This document shows, piece after piece, positions 1-7,676 of a stretch of DNA of 52,350 nucleotides. Origin of the DNA: Comamonadaceae bacterium (GTDB taxonomy: Bacteria > Pseudomonadota > Gammaproteobacteria > Burkholderiales > Burkholderiaceae_C); the NCBI GenBank assembly GCA_947371915.1, contig CANBRM010000008.1, forward strand, positions 1 through 52,350, in the 5' to 3' direction. The position numbers and the translations under genes were made by a program. How positions within the stretch are numbered: the first letter of the stretch is position 1; every line of letters begins with the position of its first letter. The notes beneath the pieces are model-generated. The model ran no database searches. It was not told where the DNA came from and saw nothing but the letters and a program-made list of their open reading frames with translations.

Positions 1-296
<296 letters not shown>

Positions 297-356
297 TTAA
301 TCAGTTGAGGACAGAGTGACTGGGCGCTTCGCGCGTCAGTCGGTCTGTCCCGCAAG

Positions 357-644
357 TTATTCCACTACCGCGAACAGGTCTTCTTCTTTCATGACCAACA
401 GTTCGTCGCCAGCGACTTTGACGGTTTGGCCGCTGTATTTGCCGAACAACACGCGGTCGCCGACTTTGACGGTCAGGGCTTTGGTCTCGCCTTTGTCGTT
501 GGTCTTGCCTGGGCCGACGGCCAAGACTTCACCTTGATCAGGCTTTTCAGCAGCTGAATCAGGGATGACGATGCCTGAGGCAGTCTTTGTTTCGCTTTCG
601 ATACGTTTAACGATCACGCGGTCGCCGAGAGGACGAAGTTTCAT
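357..644 (-). CDS. groES: Co-chaperonin GroES
   Basis: Heptameric lid of the GroEL chamber. The 95-residue product has the family's full length. It starts [14 protein letters not shown], contains the mobile-loop region with [19 protein letters not shown], and ends with the [15 protein letters not shown] roof/base strand. It is first in the groESL operon. The 5' region holds a perfect CIRCE inverted repeat at 724-750, so control by the HrcA repressor is expected. Nothing is unusual in the protein itself. Confidence 0.98.
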   Translation of the reverse strand: MKLRPLGDRVIVKRIESETKTASGIVIPDSAAEKPDQGEVLAVGPGKTNDKGETKALTVKVGDRVLFGKYSGQTVKVAGDELLVMKEEDLFAVVE

Positions 645-723
645 TGCATCTCCAAATAAGAACTAAGGGGTTGAAAGCCAAGCGCCCACAGGGTGTGAGC
701 GCCGTTGATCCACTGGCTGGGTG

Positions 724-750
724 TTAGCACTCCCCGCCATTGAGTGCTAA
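724..750 (-). promoter_or_regulatory. CIRCE operator (HrcA-binding site) of groESL
   Basis: Perfect inverted repeat TTAGCACTC - 9 nt - GAGTGCTAA (724-732 and 742-750), identical to the classical CIRCE consensus. It lies 80 bp upstream of groES and next to the probable -10 region, where HrcA would block transcription and also fold into the mRNA leader. Confidence 0.95.
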
Positions 751-777
751 TTTTAGGGCAAGTCGGGGGATTTCAAG
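750..777 (-). promoter_or_regulatory. Probable groESL promoter
   Basis: On the minus strand TTGAAA (776-771, inside CTTGAAA) is followed after 15 nt by TAAAAT (755-750), which abuts and overlaps the CIRCE arm by one base. CTTGAAA also fits a heat-shock sigma-32 -35 element, and CCCTAAAAT is a partial match to its -10. The exact sigma factor cannot be decided from sequence. Promoter position is inferred from the CIRCE location. Confidence 0.5.
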
Positions 778-1047
778 AGCGCAGCTCGTGTCGATTCAAA
801 TCAAGTTTTGAATTTTTACAGCTAAGTTTTGAACAGAGGCGGTTTGTAACCATTTGATTAATATGAATTTTTTAGCTTAACTCTGAGAACTTGAGAAGGT
901 AAGACTCAAAGTTATTCGAAAATTAACGGAAAAAGCACGTTTGAAATTGCGGTTAAGTTTTGAATTTTTTGTGTGAATTTTTTGCTTTTGACTATGAATC
1001 GTCGCTGAGATTTACCATCAAGAACGTCCGCCACAGGCTGTGACAGG
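751..1047. other. AT-rich intergenic stretch with repeated AAGTTTTGAA motif
   Basis: Much richer in A+T than the surrounding coding DNA. The 15-mer AAGTTTTGAATTTTT occurs identically at 803-817 and 955-969, and its first ten bases occur again at 824-833. Apart from the groES promoter at its left edge no gene can be supported. Short ORFs across it have no recognisable features. Confidence 0.5.
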
Positions 1048-1428
1048 TCACTTGCGGTGGTCAACCTGAATGTCAGGGATCTCACCACTATCGGACATTC
1101 CATGGCTACAGCAGCCACGTAACTTGGTGAGAACTTGCTTTCGCCAGTAGACCTCACCTAGCAGTAGCCTCTTGTATCGATCCAACGGTTCCGAAGCGAT
1201 GGCCGAGGCACTCGTGTTCTGCTCGGACACTTCAAGGATCGGTTGCGACACCAGCTCATAACCCAGACCCAAGTGATCGTGATTGAGCCAAATGTTCGCG
1301 GCTGATCGAACAGCAGCATCTCTAGCGACGAGATCCCAGGCTGCCAATCCGGCACCCCACGCGGCATTTCGTCCTTGTGCACGCCTTGCCAGTCTTGAAT
1401 TTTTGATGTTGGAAGTCTTTGAATTCAT
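1048..1428 (-). CDS. Hypothetical protein, unknown function
   Basis: Possible 126-residue protein starting MNSKTSNIKNSRLARRAQ. I do not recognise a family. It is basic at the N-terminus, has an alanine-rich stretch (AAWGAGLAAWDLVARDAAV) and no signal peptide or membrane segment. A longer reading from 1500 would start inside the terminator hairpin of the upstream gene, so the ATG at 1428 is preferred, though no clear Shine-Dalgarno precedes it. The following DNA is AT-rich and odd for this genome, so it may be a recently acquired or decaying gene. Coding status is uncertain. Confidence 0.35.
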   Translation of the reverse strand: MNSKTSNIKNSRLARRAQGRNAAWGAGLAAWDLVARDAAVRSAANIWLNHDHLGLGYELVSQPILEVSEQNTSASAIASEPLDRYKRLLLGEVYWRKQVLTKLRGCCSHGMSDSGEIPDIQVDHRK

Positions 1429-1482
1429 TAAAGTGCAAATCCCGCACTTAAGTGGAATCGACAGCTCGCATGATTCTTGGGC

Positions 1483-1511
1483 AAAAAAAAGCACCGCCAT
1501 GGCGGTGCTTT
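1483..1511 (-). terminator. Rho-independent terminator of the 1546-1929 gene
   Basis: Near-perfect GC-rich palindrome (AAAGCACCGC, loop CATG, GCGGTGCTTT) followed on the minus strand by a run of T residues (complement of the A-run 1483-1490). It lies 35 bp after the stop codon of the membrane-protein gene. Confidence 0.85.
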
Positions 1512-1545
1512 CAAAGTATGACTGTTCAAGGACTTGTGGTTTCGC

Positions 1546-1929
1546 TCAGTTGTCGCGGCCGATGGCGTATTGCAGATCGGCCACCATGCGGTGATCGCTC
1601 ATCGCTTGTGACCACATGCGGTCTTCGCGATCGGCTTGGATCCAAGCGCGCACGCCTTTGGCCGCATATTTGGCGATGCCCCACATAGGCATCAACGCGG
1701 CAGCCCATAAAACCACCCAAGCACCTAGTTCTTGGCCTTGTTCAGTGTTTTCGACAATGTCGTAAATCGACGCAATCAGGCTCAAAGCACCAAACAGGAC
1801 CAACACCACCGCATAGGTACTTTCTTGCTGCAGACGCTGCACCAACGATTGGCCCGCCTCAATGGCGCGCTCGGCGCGAGCCACACCAGGGTGTGTGGTG
1901 TTGTAATTGATGTTGACGAATGAGGTCAT
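1546..1929 (-). CDS. Small hypothetical membrane protein
   Basis: 127 residues, family not recognised. Two hydrophobic segments (about residues 38-58, YAVVLVLFGALSLIASIYDI, and 70-90, around GAWVVLWAAALMPMWGIA) suggest a two-pass inner-membrane hairpin with a hydrophilic N-terminus (about 35 residues) and a charged C-terminus. An AGGAG ribosome binding site at 1937-1941 supports the ATG at 1929. It has its own promoter-like sequence upstream and a strong terminator downstream, so it is probably monocistronic. Both neighbours are unrelated. Function cannot be inferred. Confidence 0.75.
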   Translation of the reverse strand: MTSFVNINYNTTHPGVARAERAIEAGQSLVQRLQQESTYAVVLVLFGALSLIASIYDIVENTEQGQELGAWVVLWAAALMPMWGIAKYAAKGVRAWIQADREDRMWSQAMSDHRMVADLQYAIGRDN

Positions 1930-1972
1930 GGTGTGGCTCCTTAAATCGTGTTGTCAGACTGAATTAAGGAGA

Positions 1973-2002
1973 AGTATAGGGTTTATACCTATGCCTAGTA
2001 AA
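1973..2002 (-). promoter_or_regulatory. Candidate sigma-70 promoter of the small membrane protein gene
   Basis: Minus strand TTTACT (2002-1997), an 18 nt spacer and TATACT (1978-1973), about 45 nt upstream of the start codon. The -10 is good, the -35 weak. Confidence 0.45.
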
Positions 2003-2033
2003 ACCGAGGGTTATTACCTATTTGTGTGCCGCA

Positions 2034-4088
2034 TCACGGTAGTTCTAAGTTTTCCAAGATGGCATTGACATCACGCGGGCCCACGCGCCCGAGCTTGGCT
2101 TTGAGTGATTGAGGCTCGCCGGTGATGAGCGCGGCGTAGTTGGTGGTGTTGGAAAGCACCTTCTTCACGTAATCGCGTGTTTCGTTGAAGGGCACGTTCT
2201 CGGCCCAGATGGCGGCTTCGAGCATGGGGCCCGAGCCGTCGTTGGGCGCGCGCCAGCGGCGTGAACGGCTGGGGCCTGCGTTGTACGCGGCGGCGGCTAA
2301 GGGCATGGAGCCCTCAAAGCTGTCGAGCACCAGCTTCAAATAGCCCGTGCCAATGGCGATGTTGGTGTCGCGGTCGGTGATTTGATCGGGTGTGAAGCCG
2401 GTCATGCCAATTTTTTTGGCGGTCCATTTGGCGGTGGCTGGCATGACTTGCATCAGGCCGGAGGCGCCTACGCCCGAGCGGGCGTCTGTGACAAAACGGC
2501 TTTCTTGGCGAATCAGGCCATACACATACGCGGGGTCGAGGTTGATTTGGCGGGTGCGCGCAATGACCGCGTCTTTGTGCGGCATAGGAAAGCGCTGCTC
2601 GAAGTCCATCACTTGGCGGGTGCGTTCGCTGGTGTTGATGCAGCGGTCCCACACTTGGTGGTCGCAGGCAAGTTGGGCGGCGGCCAGCAAATCGCGGTCG
2701 CTCATGGGGCCAGCTTGGCCTTGGGCGTTGACGAGGTTGGTGGCGTAGTTCCACTCGCGCACGCCTTCTGGACGTAAGCCCATGGCGATGGCGTATAACG
2801 CGCGCTGCAGTGAGGGGTTGCGGCGAGCGGTTTCGTACTCTTCGGGGGTTGGGAGCAGAGGGCGTGCAGGCACGGTCACTTTACGGCCCAACTCTTCGAG
2901 CGCGAGTTGTTCGTAAAAGCCACGAACGCCGGCGATGCTCTCCAGCATGGCGGTGGCTTCTTGCTGCACTTGCGGGCTGGCTTTTTTCCGAGCTAGCAGG
3001 GCGCGGGCTTCCCAATACACCCAGGTCGGATCGCGCCTGACTTCGGGATTCATGGCTTGAATGGCTGACTCGACCGCTGCCCAATTGGGCGTGTTGCCCG
3101 CACGCAAGGCGGCACGGGCTTTCCACGCCAGCATGTCGTCGTTGAGGTCTTTGTCGCGCGCAACGCGGCCAAAGTGGCTCAATGCATCGTCTTCGAGTTT
3201 CATGGCCGATTGACGGCCAATCACGCCCCACACCCAGTGGCGCTCTTCGGTGGTGAGGTAAGGCTGCCACTTGGTACGCAGCAGTTTGTCTGCGTCATCG
3301 GGGTCGGTGGCGGCTACTTTGACCAAGGCCATCACCACCAACTCTTGCCGCACTTTTTGGGGTGCGGCAATGTGACGTTTCAAAAACAGCGCGGCATTGT
3401 TGTGAATGTCGGCTACGGCGTTGACGGCGTCGGGCGCGACGATTTGTACGGCGTTGCGCGCGGAGCGGGGACGGCTTTGCTCCATCATCAAACGGGCTTT
3501 GCGCCAAATGTCCAGCGTGTTGAACTGTTTGGCGTCGTACAAGCGGTCGGCGGCGAAGGTGCAGCCGTCATCGGCTTCGCGCATGCCCATCCAACTGCGG
3601 CGCACTTCGTCGGCCATGCCAGGGTTGGCTTGCGGGCCTTTTTGCATCAGTTCAACGGCCAAGATGTAGCAGCGCAGCTCGCGGTCATCGCGCATGCGGT
3701 AGTGCGGGTGTTCGTTGGCCAACGTGCTCCAGTCGCGGCGGCTACCCAGCAGCAGCAGCCAGTCGTTGCGCAAACGGTCTTCTTGGTATGAGCTGGGGTA
3801 GGTGGCGAAGAAGCTGCGTATCTCGGCCGTGCTGGCTTCGTCCAAACGTGCGCGCAACTCCCAATACGCGGCCCACGCTTCAAGGGGGTGACCTTTGGCT
3901 TGGGGCATCAACGCGGTCAAACGCTTTTTGTCACCTCGTTTGAAAGCCTGCGCCATCTCGGTGATGACGCCGTCCATTTGTGGGTTGGTGATGACCGTGG
4001 CGGCCTGCGCCGTGGTGACCGAGGGGAGCAAGGGGCTGCAAGCCACAAAGGCGCTTGCAAACAGTGACACAATGACAGAGAACTTCAT
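2034..4088 (-). CDS. Soluble lytic murein transglycosylase (Slt family)
   Basis: Cleaves the beta-1,4 bond between MurNAc and GlcNAc in peptidoglycan, forming 1,6-anhydro-MurNAc, in the periplasm. 684 residues. An N-terminal signal sequence ends near TTAQA; FVAC at residues 14-17 is a weak lipobox-like alternative. A long alpha-helical superhelix region follows, then a C-terminal SLT domain from about residue 520 with IRQESRF (catalytic Glu about 529), GASGLMQVMPATA and AAAAYNAGPSR. The reading frame runs upstream to 4223, but that part overlaps the divergent cyclo-ligase gene and reads as non-protein, so ATG 4088 before the signal peptide is chosen. Its start lies only 13 bp from the divergent start at 4102, with no clear Shine-Dalgarno. 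Confidence 0.92.
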   Translation of the reverse strand: MKFSVIVSLFASAFVACSPLLPSVTTAQAATVITNPQMDGVITEMAQAFKRGDKKRLTALMPQAKGHPLEAWAAYWELRARLDEASTAEIRSFFATYPSSYQEDRLRNDWLLLLGSRRDWSTLANEHPHYRMRDDRELRCYILAVELMQKGPQANPGMADEVRRSWMGMREADDGCTFAADRLYDAKQFNTLDIWRKARLMMEQSRPRSARNAVQIVAPDAVNAVADIHNNAALFLKRHIAAPQKVRQELVVMALVKVAATDPDDADKLLRTKWQPYLTTEERHWVWGVIGRQSAMKLEDDALSHFGRVARDKDLNDDMLAWKARAALRAGNTPNWAAVESAIQAMNPEVRRDPTWVYWEARALLARKKASPQVQQEATAMLESIAGVRGFYEQLALEELGRKVTVPARPLLPTPEEYETARRNPSLQRALYAIAMGLRPEGVREWNYATNLVNAQGQAGPMSDRDLLAAAQLACDHQVWDRCINTSERTRQVMDFEQRFPMPHKDAVIARTRQINLDPAYVYGLIRQESRFVTDARSGVGASGLMQVMPATAKWTAKKIGMTGFTPDQITDRDTNIAIGTGYLKLVLDSFEGSMPLAAAAYNAGPSRSRRWRAPNDGSGPMLEAAIWAENVPFNETRDYVKKVLSNTTNYAALITGEPQSLKAKLGRVGPRDVNAILENLELP

Positions 4089-4101
4089 GCACTGATTATC
4101 T

Positions 4102-4677
4102 GTGGACAAAAAAACTTTGCGCCAGCAGCTCATAGAAGAGCGTTTGAACATGCCCGATCGTCTGGCACGGGCCGATAGCTTGCAGCGCGTGATGCGCATT
4201 TGGCTGTTCGATCGCCCCGACACGGTGATCGGTGCCTATTGGCCTATCAAAGGCGAGTTTGACCCGCTGCCCGCCCTGCACCGCTGGAAAGAAGACGGCG
4301 AGCTGTCTGACCAACCCCAGCGCCGGCGCATTGGTCTGCCCGTGGTCGACAAAGCGCACAAAACCCTTACCTTTCATGCGTGGTACCCCGGTTGCCCGAT
4401 GGAAGAAGACGCCTACGGCATTCCTAAACCCAAAGACACCGAAGTGATCGTGCCCACCTTGTTGTTCGTGCCTTGCGTGGGCTACGGCGCAGGTGGATTC
4501 CGTTTGGGCTACGGCGGTGGTTTTTATGACCGCACCTTGGCCACCTTACAACCCAAACCCTTCACCGCAGGTTTGGGCTTCACCCACGGCTTCTTGCCTG
4601 ACCTGATGCCCGAGCCGCACGACATGCCACTGGACGCGCTGTTGAACGACAACGGTGTGGTTTGGCCCATGCGCTGA
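4102..4677 (+). CDS. 5-formyltetrahydrofolate cyclo-ligase
   Basis: Converts 5-formyl-THF to 5,10-methenyl-THF with ATP, in one-carbon metabolism (YgfA/Fau family). 191 residues, normal family length. The N-terminus DKKTLRQQLIEERL matches the family's basic first helix. The C-terminal signature GYGAGGFRLGYGGGFYDRTL carries the ATP/folate-binding loop. The start must be GTG at 4102, because an in-frame stop lies at 4093-4095. There is no leader space with a ribosome binding site; the divergent slt start is 13 bp away, so its promoter must lie within the slt gene or the message is nearly leaderless. A TetR gene follows 26 bp downstream. Confidence 0.93.
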   Translation: MDKKTLRQQLIEERLNMPDRLARADSLQRVMRIWLFDRPDTVIGAYWPIKGEFDPLPALHRWKEDGELSDQPQRRRIGLPVVDKAHKTLTFHAWYPGCPMEEDAYGIPKPKDTEVIVPTLLFVPCVGYGAGGFRLGYGGGFYDRTLATLQPKPFTAGLGFTHGFLPDLMPEPHDMPLDALLNDNGVVWPMR

Positions 4678-4703
4678 GCAGCAGGCTCTGCTGAATCTTT
4701 GAC

Positions 4704-5300
4704 ATGGCCCGCCCCAAATCTGCCACTCACGACCTCAAGCGCGACGAAATCTTAGACATCGCCGCGCAGTGCTTTGCCGATGGCAGCTACCCCGCCACCA
4801 GCATGAACACCATCGCGGCCGCGGGCGGCACCTCCAAAGCGCGGCTGTATCACTATTACGACAGCAAAGAGGCCATCCTGTTTGACCTGCTCGACCGCTA
4901 CACCCAACGCTTGTTGGCGTTGATCGGCGAGTCGCAAGCCGTGGCTCAGCGCGGCAATTTGGACGACCGTGCCTCGCTGCACGAGTTGATTCGCCGCTTC
5001 TTACAAGAGTACGAAAACTCAGCCACCCGCCATGTGGCGTTGGTGAGTGACACCCAGTTTTTAGGCCCCGAGCAACGCGCCTTGATCGTCGGCCGTCAGC
5101 GCGATGTGGTGGCCGCCTTCACGCTTTTCTTGAAACGCGCCTATCCAGAGCGCTTGACCGCCACCAACCAAACTGCGGTGACGATGATGCTGTTTGGCAT
5201 GATCAACTGGACCTTCACTTGGCTGCGACCTGATGGGCCTATGAGTTACACGGCGTTTGCGGATGAGGTGATTGGGATGTTGGAGCGGGGGTTGGTTTGA
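4704..5300 (+). CDS. TetR/AcrR family transcriptional regulator
   Basis: 198-residue repressor-type protein. The N-terminal helix-turn-helix is clear (about residues 13-60: DEILDIAAQCFADGSY, AAAGGTSKARLYHYY, SKEAILFDLLDRY), matching the TetR family core. The C-terminal ligand-binding domain is all-helical with a WTFTWL stretch near the end and cannot be assigned to a ligand. It follows the cyclo-ligase on the same strand by 26 bp and precedes a 435 bp intergenic space with two large hairpins. Possible targets are the downstream MBL-fold gene or itself; no operator was identified. Confidence 0.9.
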   Translation: MARPKSATHDLKRDEILDIAAQCFADGSYPATSMNTIAAAGGTSKARLYHYYDSKEAILFDLLDRYTQRLLALIGESQAVAQRGNLDDRASLHELIRRFLQEYENSATRHVALVSDTQFLGPEQRALIVGRQRDVVAAFTLFLKRAYPERLTATNQTAVTMMLFGMINWTFTWLRPDGPMSYTAFADEVIGMLERGLV

Positions 5301-5340
5301 GTTCTTTGTCCTTGTCCTGATTGCTTTTGCTTTCGCTTCG

Positions 5341-5423
5341 ACAGGGTGAGCGGGCGGGGCGCTTGGCGGTTCCTTCGCTTCGCTCTTAACGTCACCGCCA
5401 AGCGCCCCGCCCACTTACCCTGT
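5341..5423 (-). repeat. Large hairpin element, copy 1
   Basis: A 30-base arm at 5341-5370 (ends in GGCGCTTGGCGGT) pairs with 5394-5423 (begins ACCGCCAAGCGCC); 28 of 30 positions are Watson-Crick. The 23-base loop 5371-5393 reads, on the minus strand, GACGTTAAGAGCGAAGC followed by GAAGGA. The same loop occurs inside copy 2 in the opposite orientation, while the arms are unrelated. There is no T-tract, so it is not a typical terminator, though it could affect transcripts of tetR. Confidence 0.85.
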
Positions 5424-5546
5424 CTACGGATTTGTGGGGGGATCAGGGGCAGAGATTGCGCTTGTGGTTTTGTTGCAATGTTCGTGGCCGTTTAGTGTGA
5501 GAACTATTCAGAACTTCATGTTTGGACTGTTGCGCACGCCCACACT

Positions 5547-5625
5547 GCAAGGGATGAGGCACAGGCCCCACGGCGACGTTAAGAGCGCAGCGAAGGAGTC
5601 GTGGGGCCTGTGCCTCAGCCCTTGC
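5547..5625 (+). repeat. Large hairpin element, copy 2
   Basis: A 26-base arm at 5547-5572 (contains GAGGCACAGGCCCCACG) pairs with 5600-5625 (CGTGGGGCCTGTGCCTC onwards), 25 of 26 matching. The loop 5573-5599 contains GACGTTAAGAGCGCAGC then GAAGGA on the plus strand, 22 of 23 identical to the loop of copy 1. Same core, different stem and opposite orientation point to a family of dispersed elements. Confidence 0.85.
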
Positions 5626-5735
5626 CCCCAAGAAGTGCCTTAAACACCAAGCCATAAGTAATTCACCATTAAATAACCAATTTCGTTTAGTTAAACTTCT
5701 AGCAGCAAACAAACCCCAACAAGGAGACACAAAAC

Positions 5736-6728
5736 ATGTCCACCGCACCCACCAAAGCCTTTGCCAGTCAAGCCGACTTGACCGAGAAAAAAATCAAGTT
5801 TGAGCAGCTCAGCGCCCACTGCTGGGCCTACACCGCCGAGGGCGACCCCAACTCTGGCGTCATCATTGGTGACAAATTCATCATGGTCAGCGACGCCACG
5901 GCCACACCTGCTTTGGCTCGTGACTTAATCGCCAAAATCCGCACCGTCAGCGACAAGCCCATCAAATACGTCTTGCTCACCCACTACCACGCGGTGCGCG
6001 TGTTGGGTGCCAGCGCTTATGCCGCCGAAGGCGCGACCGAGATCATTGCCAGCCGTGGCACGTATGAGCTCATCGTCGAGCGCGGTGCGCAAGACATGCA
6101 AAGCGAGATCGAGCGCTTTCCCCGTTTGTTCCAAGGTGTCGAGAGCATCCCCGGTTTGACTTGGCCCACCATGGTCATCGGCGACGGCAAGCCCGGTCGC
6201 CAAGGTTCGTTGACGATTGACCTCGGTGGTGTGAAGGTTGAGATTTGGCACCCCGGTTCAGGCCACACCCGTGGCGACACCATTGCTTGGATCGAAGAAG
6301 AAAAAGTGCTGTTCAGCGGCGACTTGGTGGAGTACGAAGCCGGTGTTTACACCGGTGACGCCCAACTCGAAGAGTGGCCCGCCACGTTGGAAGCGTTGAA
6401 AGCCTTGAAAGCCGAGGCCATCGTGCCCGGACGCGGCGAAGCCATGAAGGGCAACGCCGATGTGAACAAAGCGTTGGATTACACCCAGCGCTGGGTGGAA
6501 ACTTTGTTCCGTTGTGGCAAAGAAGCCGCCGCACAAGGCCTCGATTTGAAAGCCTCCATGGAACTCACGCGCAAAAGCATGGACCCCATTTTTGGCCATG
6601 TGTTCATCTACGAACACTGTTTGCCTTTTGACGTGAGCCGCGCTTACGACGAAGCGCAAGGTATCAAAAACCCACGCATTTGGACTGCACAGCGCGACAA
6701 AGAAATGTGGGCTGCGCTGCAGGCGTAA
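5736..6728 (+). CDS. MBL-fold hydrolase-like protein with altered metal motif
   Basis: 330-residue metallo-beta-lactamase-fold protein, probably cytoplasmic (no signal peptide). Family landmarks are LLTHYHAVRVLGA at 81-93, GHTRGD at 176-181 and FSGDLVE at 193-199. The usual HxHxDH is here H83-Y-H85-A-V87-R88: the Asp and third His that bind the second metal are replaced. H177 and D196 are kept, so a mono-metal enzyme or a changed activity is possible. The C-terminal roughly 100 residues after VPGRGEA are helical. A GGAG ribosome binding site precedes the ATG. It stands alone between two hairpins and a terminator-like stem-loop. Substrate unknown. Confidence 0.85.
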   Translation: MSTAPTKAFASQADLTEKKIKFEQLSAHCWAYTAEGDPNSGVIIGDKFIMVSDATATPALARDLIAKIRTVSDKPIKYVLLTHYHAVRVLGASAYAAEGATEIIASRGTYELIVERGAQDMQSEIERFPRLFQGVESIPGLTWPTMVIGDGKPGRQGSLTIDLGGVKVEIWHPGSGHTRGDTIAWIEEEKVLFSGDLVEYEAGVYTGDAQLEEWPATLEALKALKAEAIVPGRGEAMKGNADVNKALDYTQRWVETLFRCGKEAAAQGLDLKASMELTRKSMDPIFGHVFIYEHCLPFDVSRAYDEAQGIKNPRIWTAQRDKEMWAALQA

Positions 6729-6762
6729 AGCCGAGGTCCAAGCCTCATAGCTCAACCTTTCG

Positions 6763-6790
6763 CGTGCTGGCATGTCCAGCACGTTTTACT
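6763..6790 (+). terminator. Probable terminator of the MBL-fold gene
   Basis: Stem CGTGCTGG (6763-6770), loop CATGT, CCAGCACG (6776-6783), followed by TTTTACTTTT. It lies between two convergent genes and overlaps the last bases of the DUF6279 gene on the other strand. Confidence 0.7.
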
Positions 6791-7676
6791 TTTGGGCCAT
6801 CAAAATTCGAAAGTCGTTTTCATAACCCTGCAGGCTTTCCACCAGGCGCTTGCGTTGCGCGGGCGTGGTGCTGTTGTGCAGCTTGGCAAAGCCTTCGCAG
6901 TTCTCTTGCCACAACTCGCGGTTGTAAGCGCGGTAACGTTCGTTCGGTGAGTTCAGCGCACGTTCCATCAGCCCATGCCACAGCGCTTGCGCCTGCGCGG
7001 TGGCGCTGCCTTCTTGCACCATGCGTTGCAGGGTTTGCATCGTGTCGGCTTGACGGCGTTCGCGCTCGGCGTAGCTCAGCACAGGGTCAAACACCGACTC
7101 GCTCAGCCAGCGGCGCAGCACCTCGCGTTGCGGGGTGTCGAGACGTCCATAGAAATCTTCCAAGCGATTGAGCGCTTGTTTGTTGCGGTACTGCAGACGG
7201 TCCTCGGCATCTGGGTCTAGCCAGTCTTTGCGCCAGTCTTTGTTGGTTTTGTCAAAGCGCTTGCGCACGCTGCGCAGTTGCTCGGGTTTGAATTGCACGG
7301 CCAAGCGCGTGCTGGCGGGCTCGACAAAACGCAGCACCGTGGTGAAGCTGGTTTTGCCTTCTTCGGTGACGGCGCAGACTTGCGCGGGCGTGATGTCGTT
7401 GGGGGCCATGGCGCGCAGTTTTTGCAGCAGGGCGATGTACTCGGGCAGTTGCTGATGGCGGTGCCAGCGTTGCAGCTCGGTCAGCGTGTCGCGGGTGAGT
7501 TGCTTTTGGCCGTCTTGCAAATCGGCATAGCTGTCGACCCACCAGTACAACAAGTCGTCGCTGTTGTTGTAGACCACTTTGATGGTGCTGCAGCCTGTCA
7601 GTCCCACCAGCATAAGCACGCTCAGCCAGAGGGAGGCATGGCGGATAATTCTGCGCAAGATAAGGATGAATGACAT
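6786..7676 (-). CDS. DUF6279 family lipoprotein
   Basis: 296-residue predicted lipoprotein of unknown role. The start at 7676 gives a short basic n-region (ILRRIIRH), a hydrophobic core and the lipobox LTGC with Cys29 as the lipidation site, so it is exported and membrane-anchored. The mature part is helical and charged, with the pattern VVYNNSDDLLYWWVDSYADL after the lipobox, which I recognise from DUF6279 proteins of betaproteobacteria. Longer in-frame starts would run into glmU. Its ATG overlaps the divergent glmU ATG by two bases. The stop is convergent with the MBL-fold gene. Confidence 0.85.
   Translation of the reverse strand: MSFILILRRIIRHASLWLSVLMLVGLTGCSTIKVVYNNSDDLLYWWVDSYADLQDGQKQLTRDTLTELQRWHRHQQLPEYIALLQKLRAMAPNDITPAQVCAVTEEGKTSFTTVLRFVEPASTRLAVQFKPEQLRSVRKRFDKTNKDWRKDWLDPDAEDRLQYRNKQALNRLEDFYGRLDTPQREVLRRWLSESVFDPVLSYAERERRQADTMQTLQRMVQEGSATAQAQALWHGLMERALNSPNERYRAYNRELWQENCEGFAKLHNSTTPAQRKRLVESLQGYENDFRILMAQK

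Larger units (their letters stand above)
5301..5735. other. Intergenic space between tetR and MBL gene carrying two hairpin elements
   Basis: No gene is supported here. It holds two large inverted-repeat elements in opposite orientation (listed separately) separated by about 120 bp of non-coding DNA, then an AT-rich leader with the GGAG ribosome binding site of the MBL-fold gene (about 5721-5724). A minus-strand ORF covering 5443-5748 reads through one hairpin and the ribosome binding site and looks spurious. Confidence 0.7.

Noticed and set aside
1429-1500. Longer start for the 1048-1428 ORF
   Set aside because: The extra codons (MAVLFFAQ...) come from the terminator stem and T-run of the upstream gene.
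4089-4223. Upstream extension of slt
   Set aside because: It would overlap the cyclo-ligase N-terminus and place the signal peptide internally.
5443-5748. 101-codon minus-strand ORF between tetR and the MBL-fold gene
   Set aside because: It reads through hairpin copy 2 and the ribosome binding site of the MBL gene, and its product looks random.
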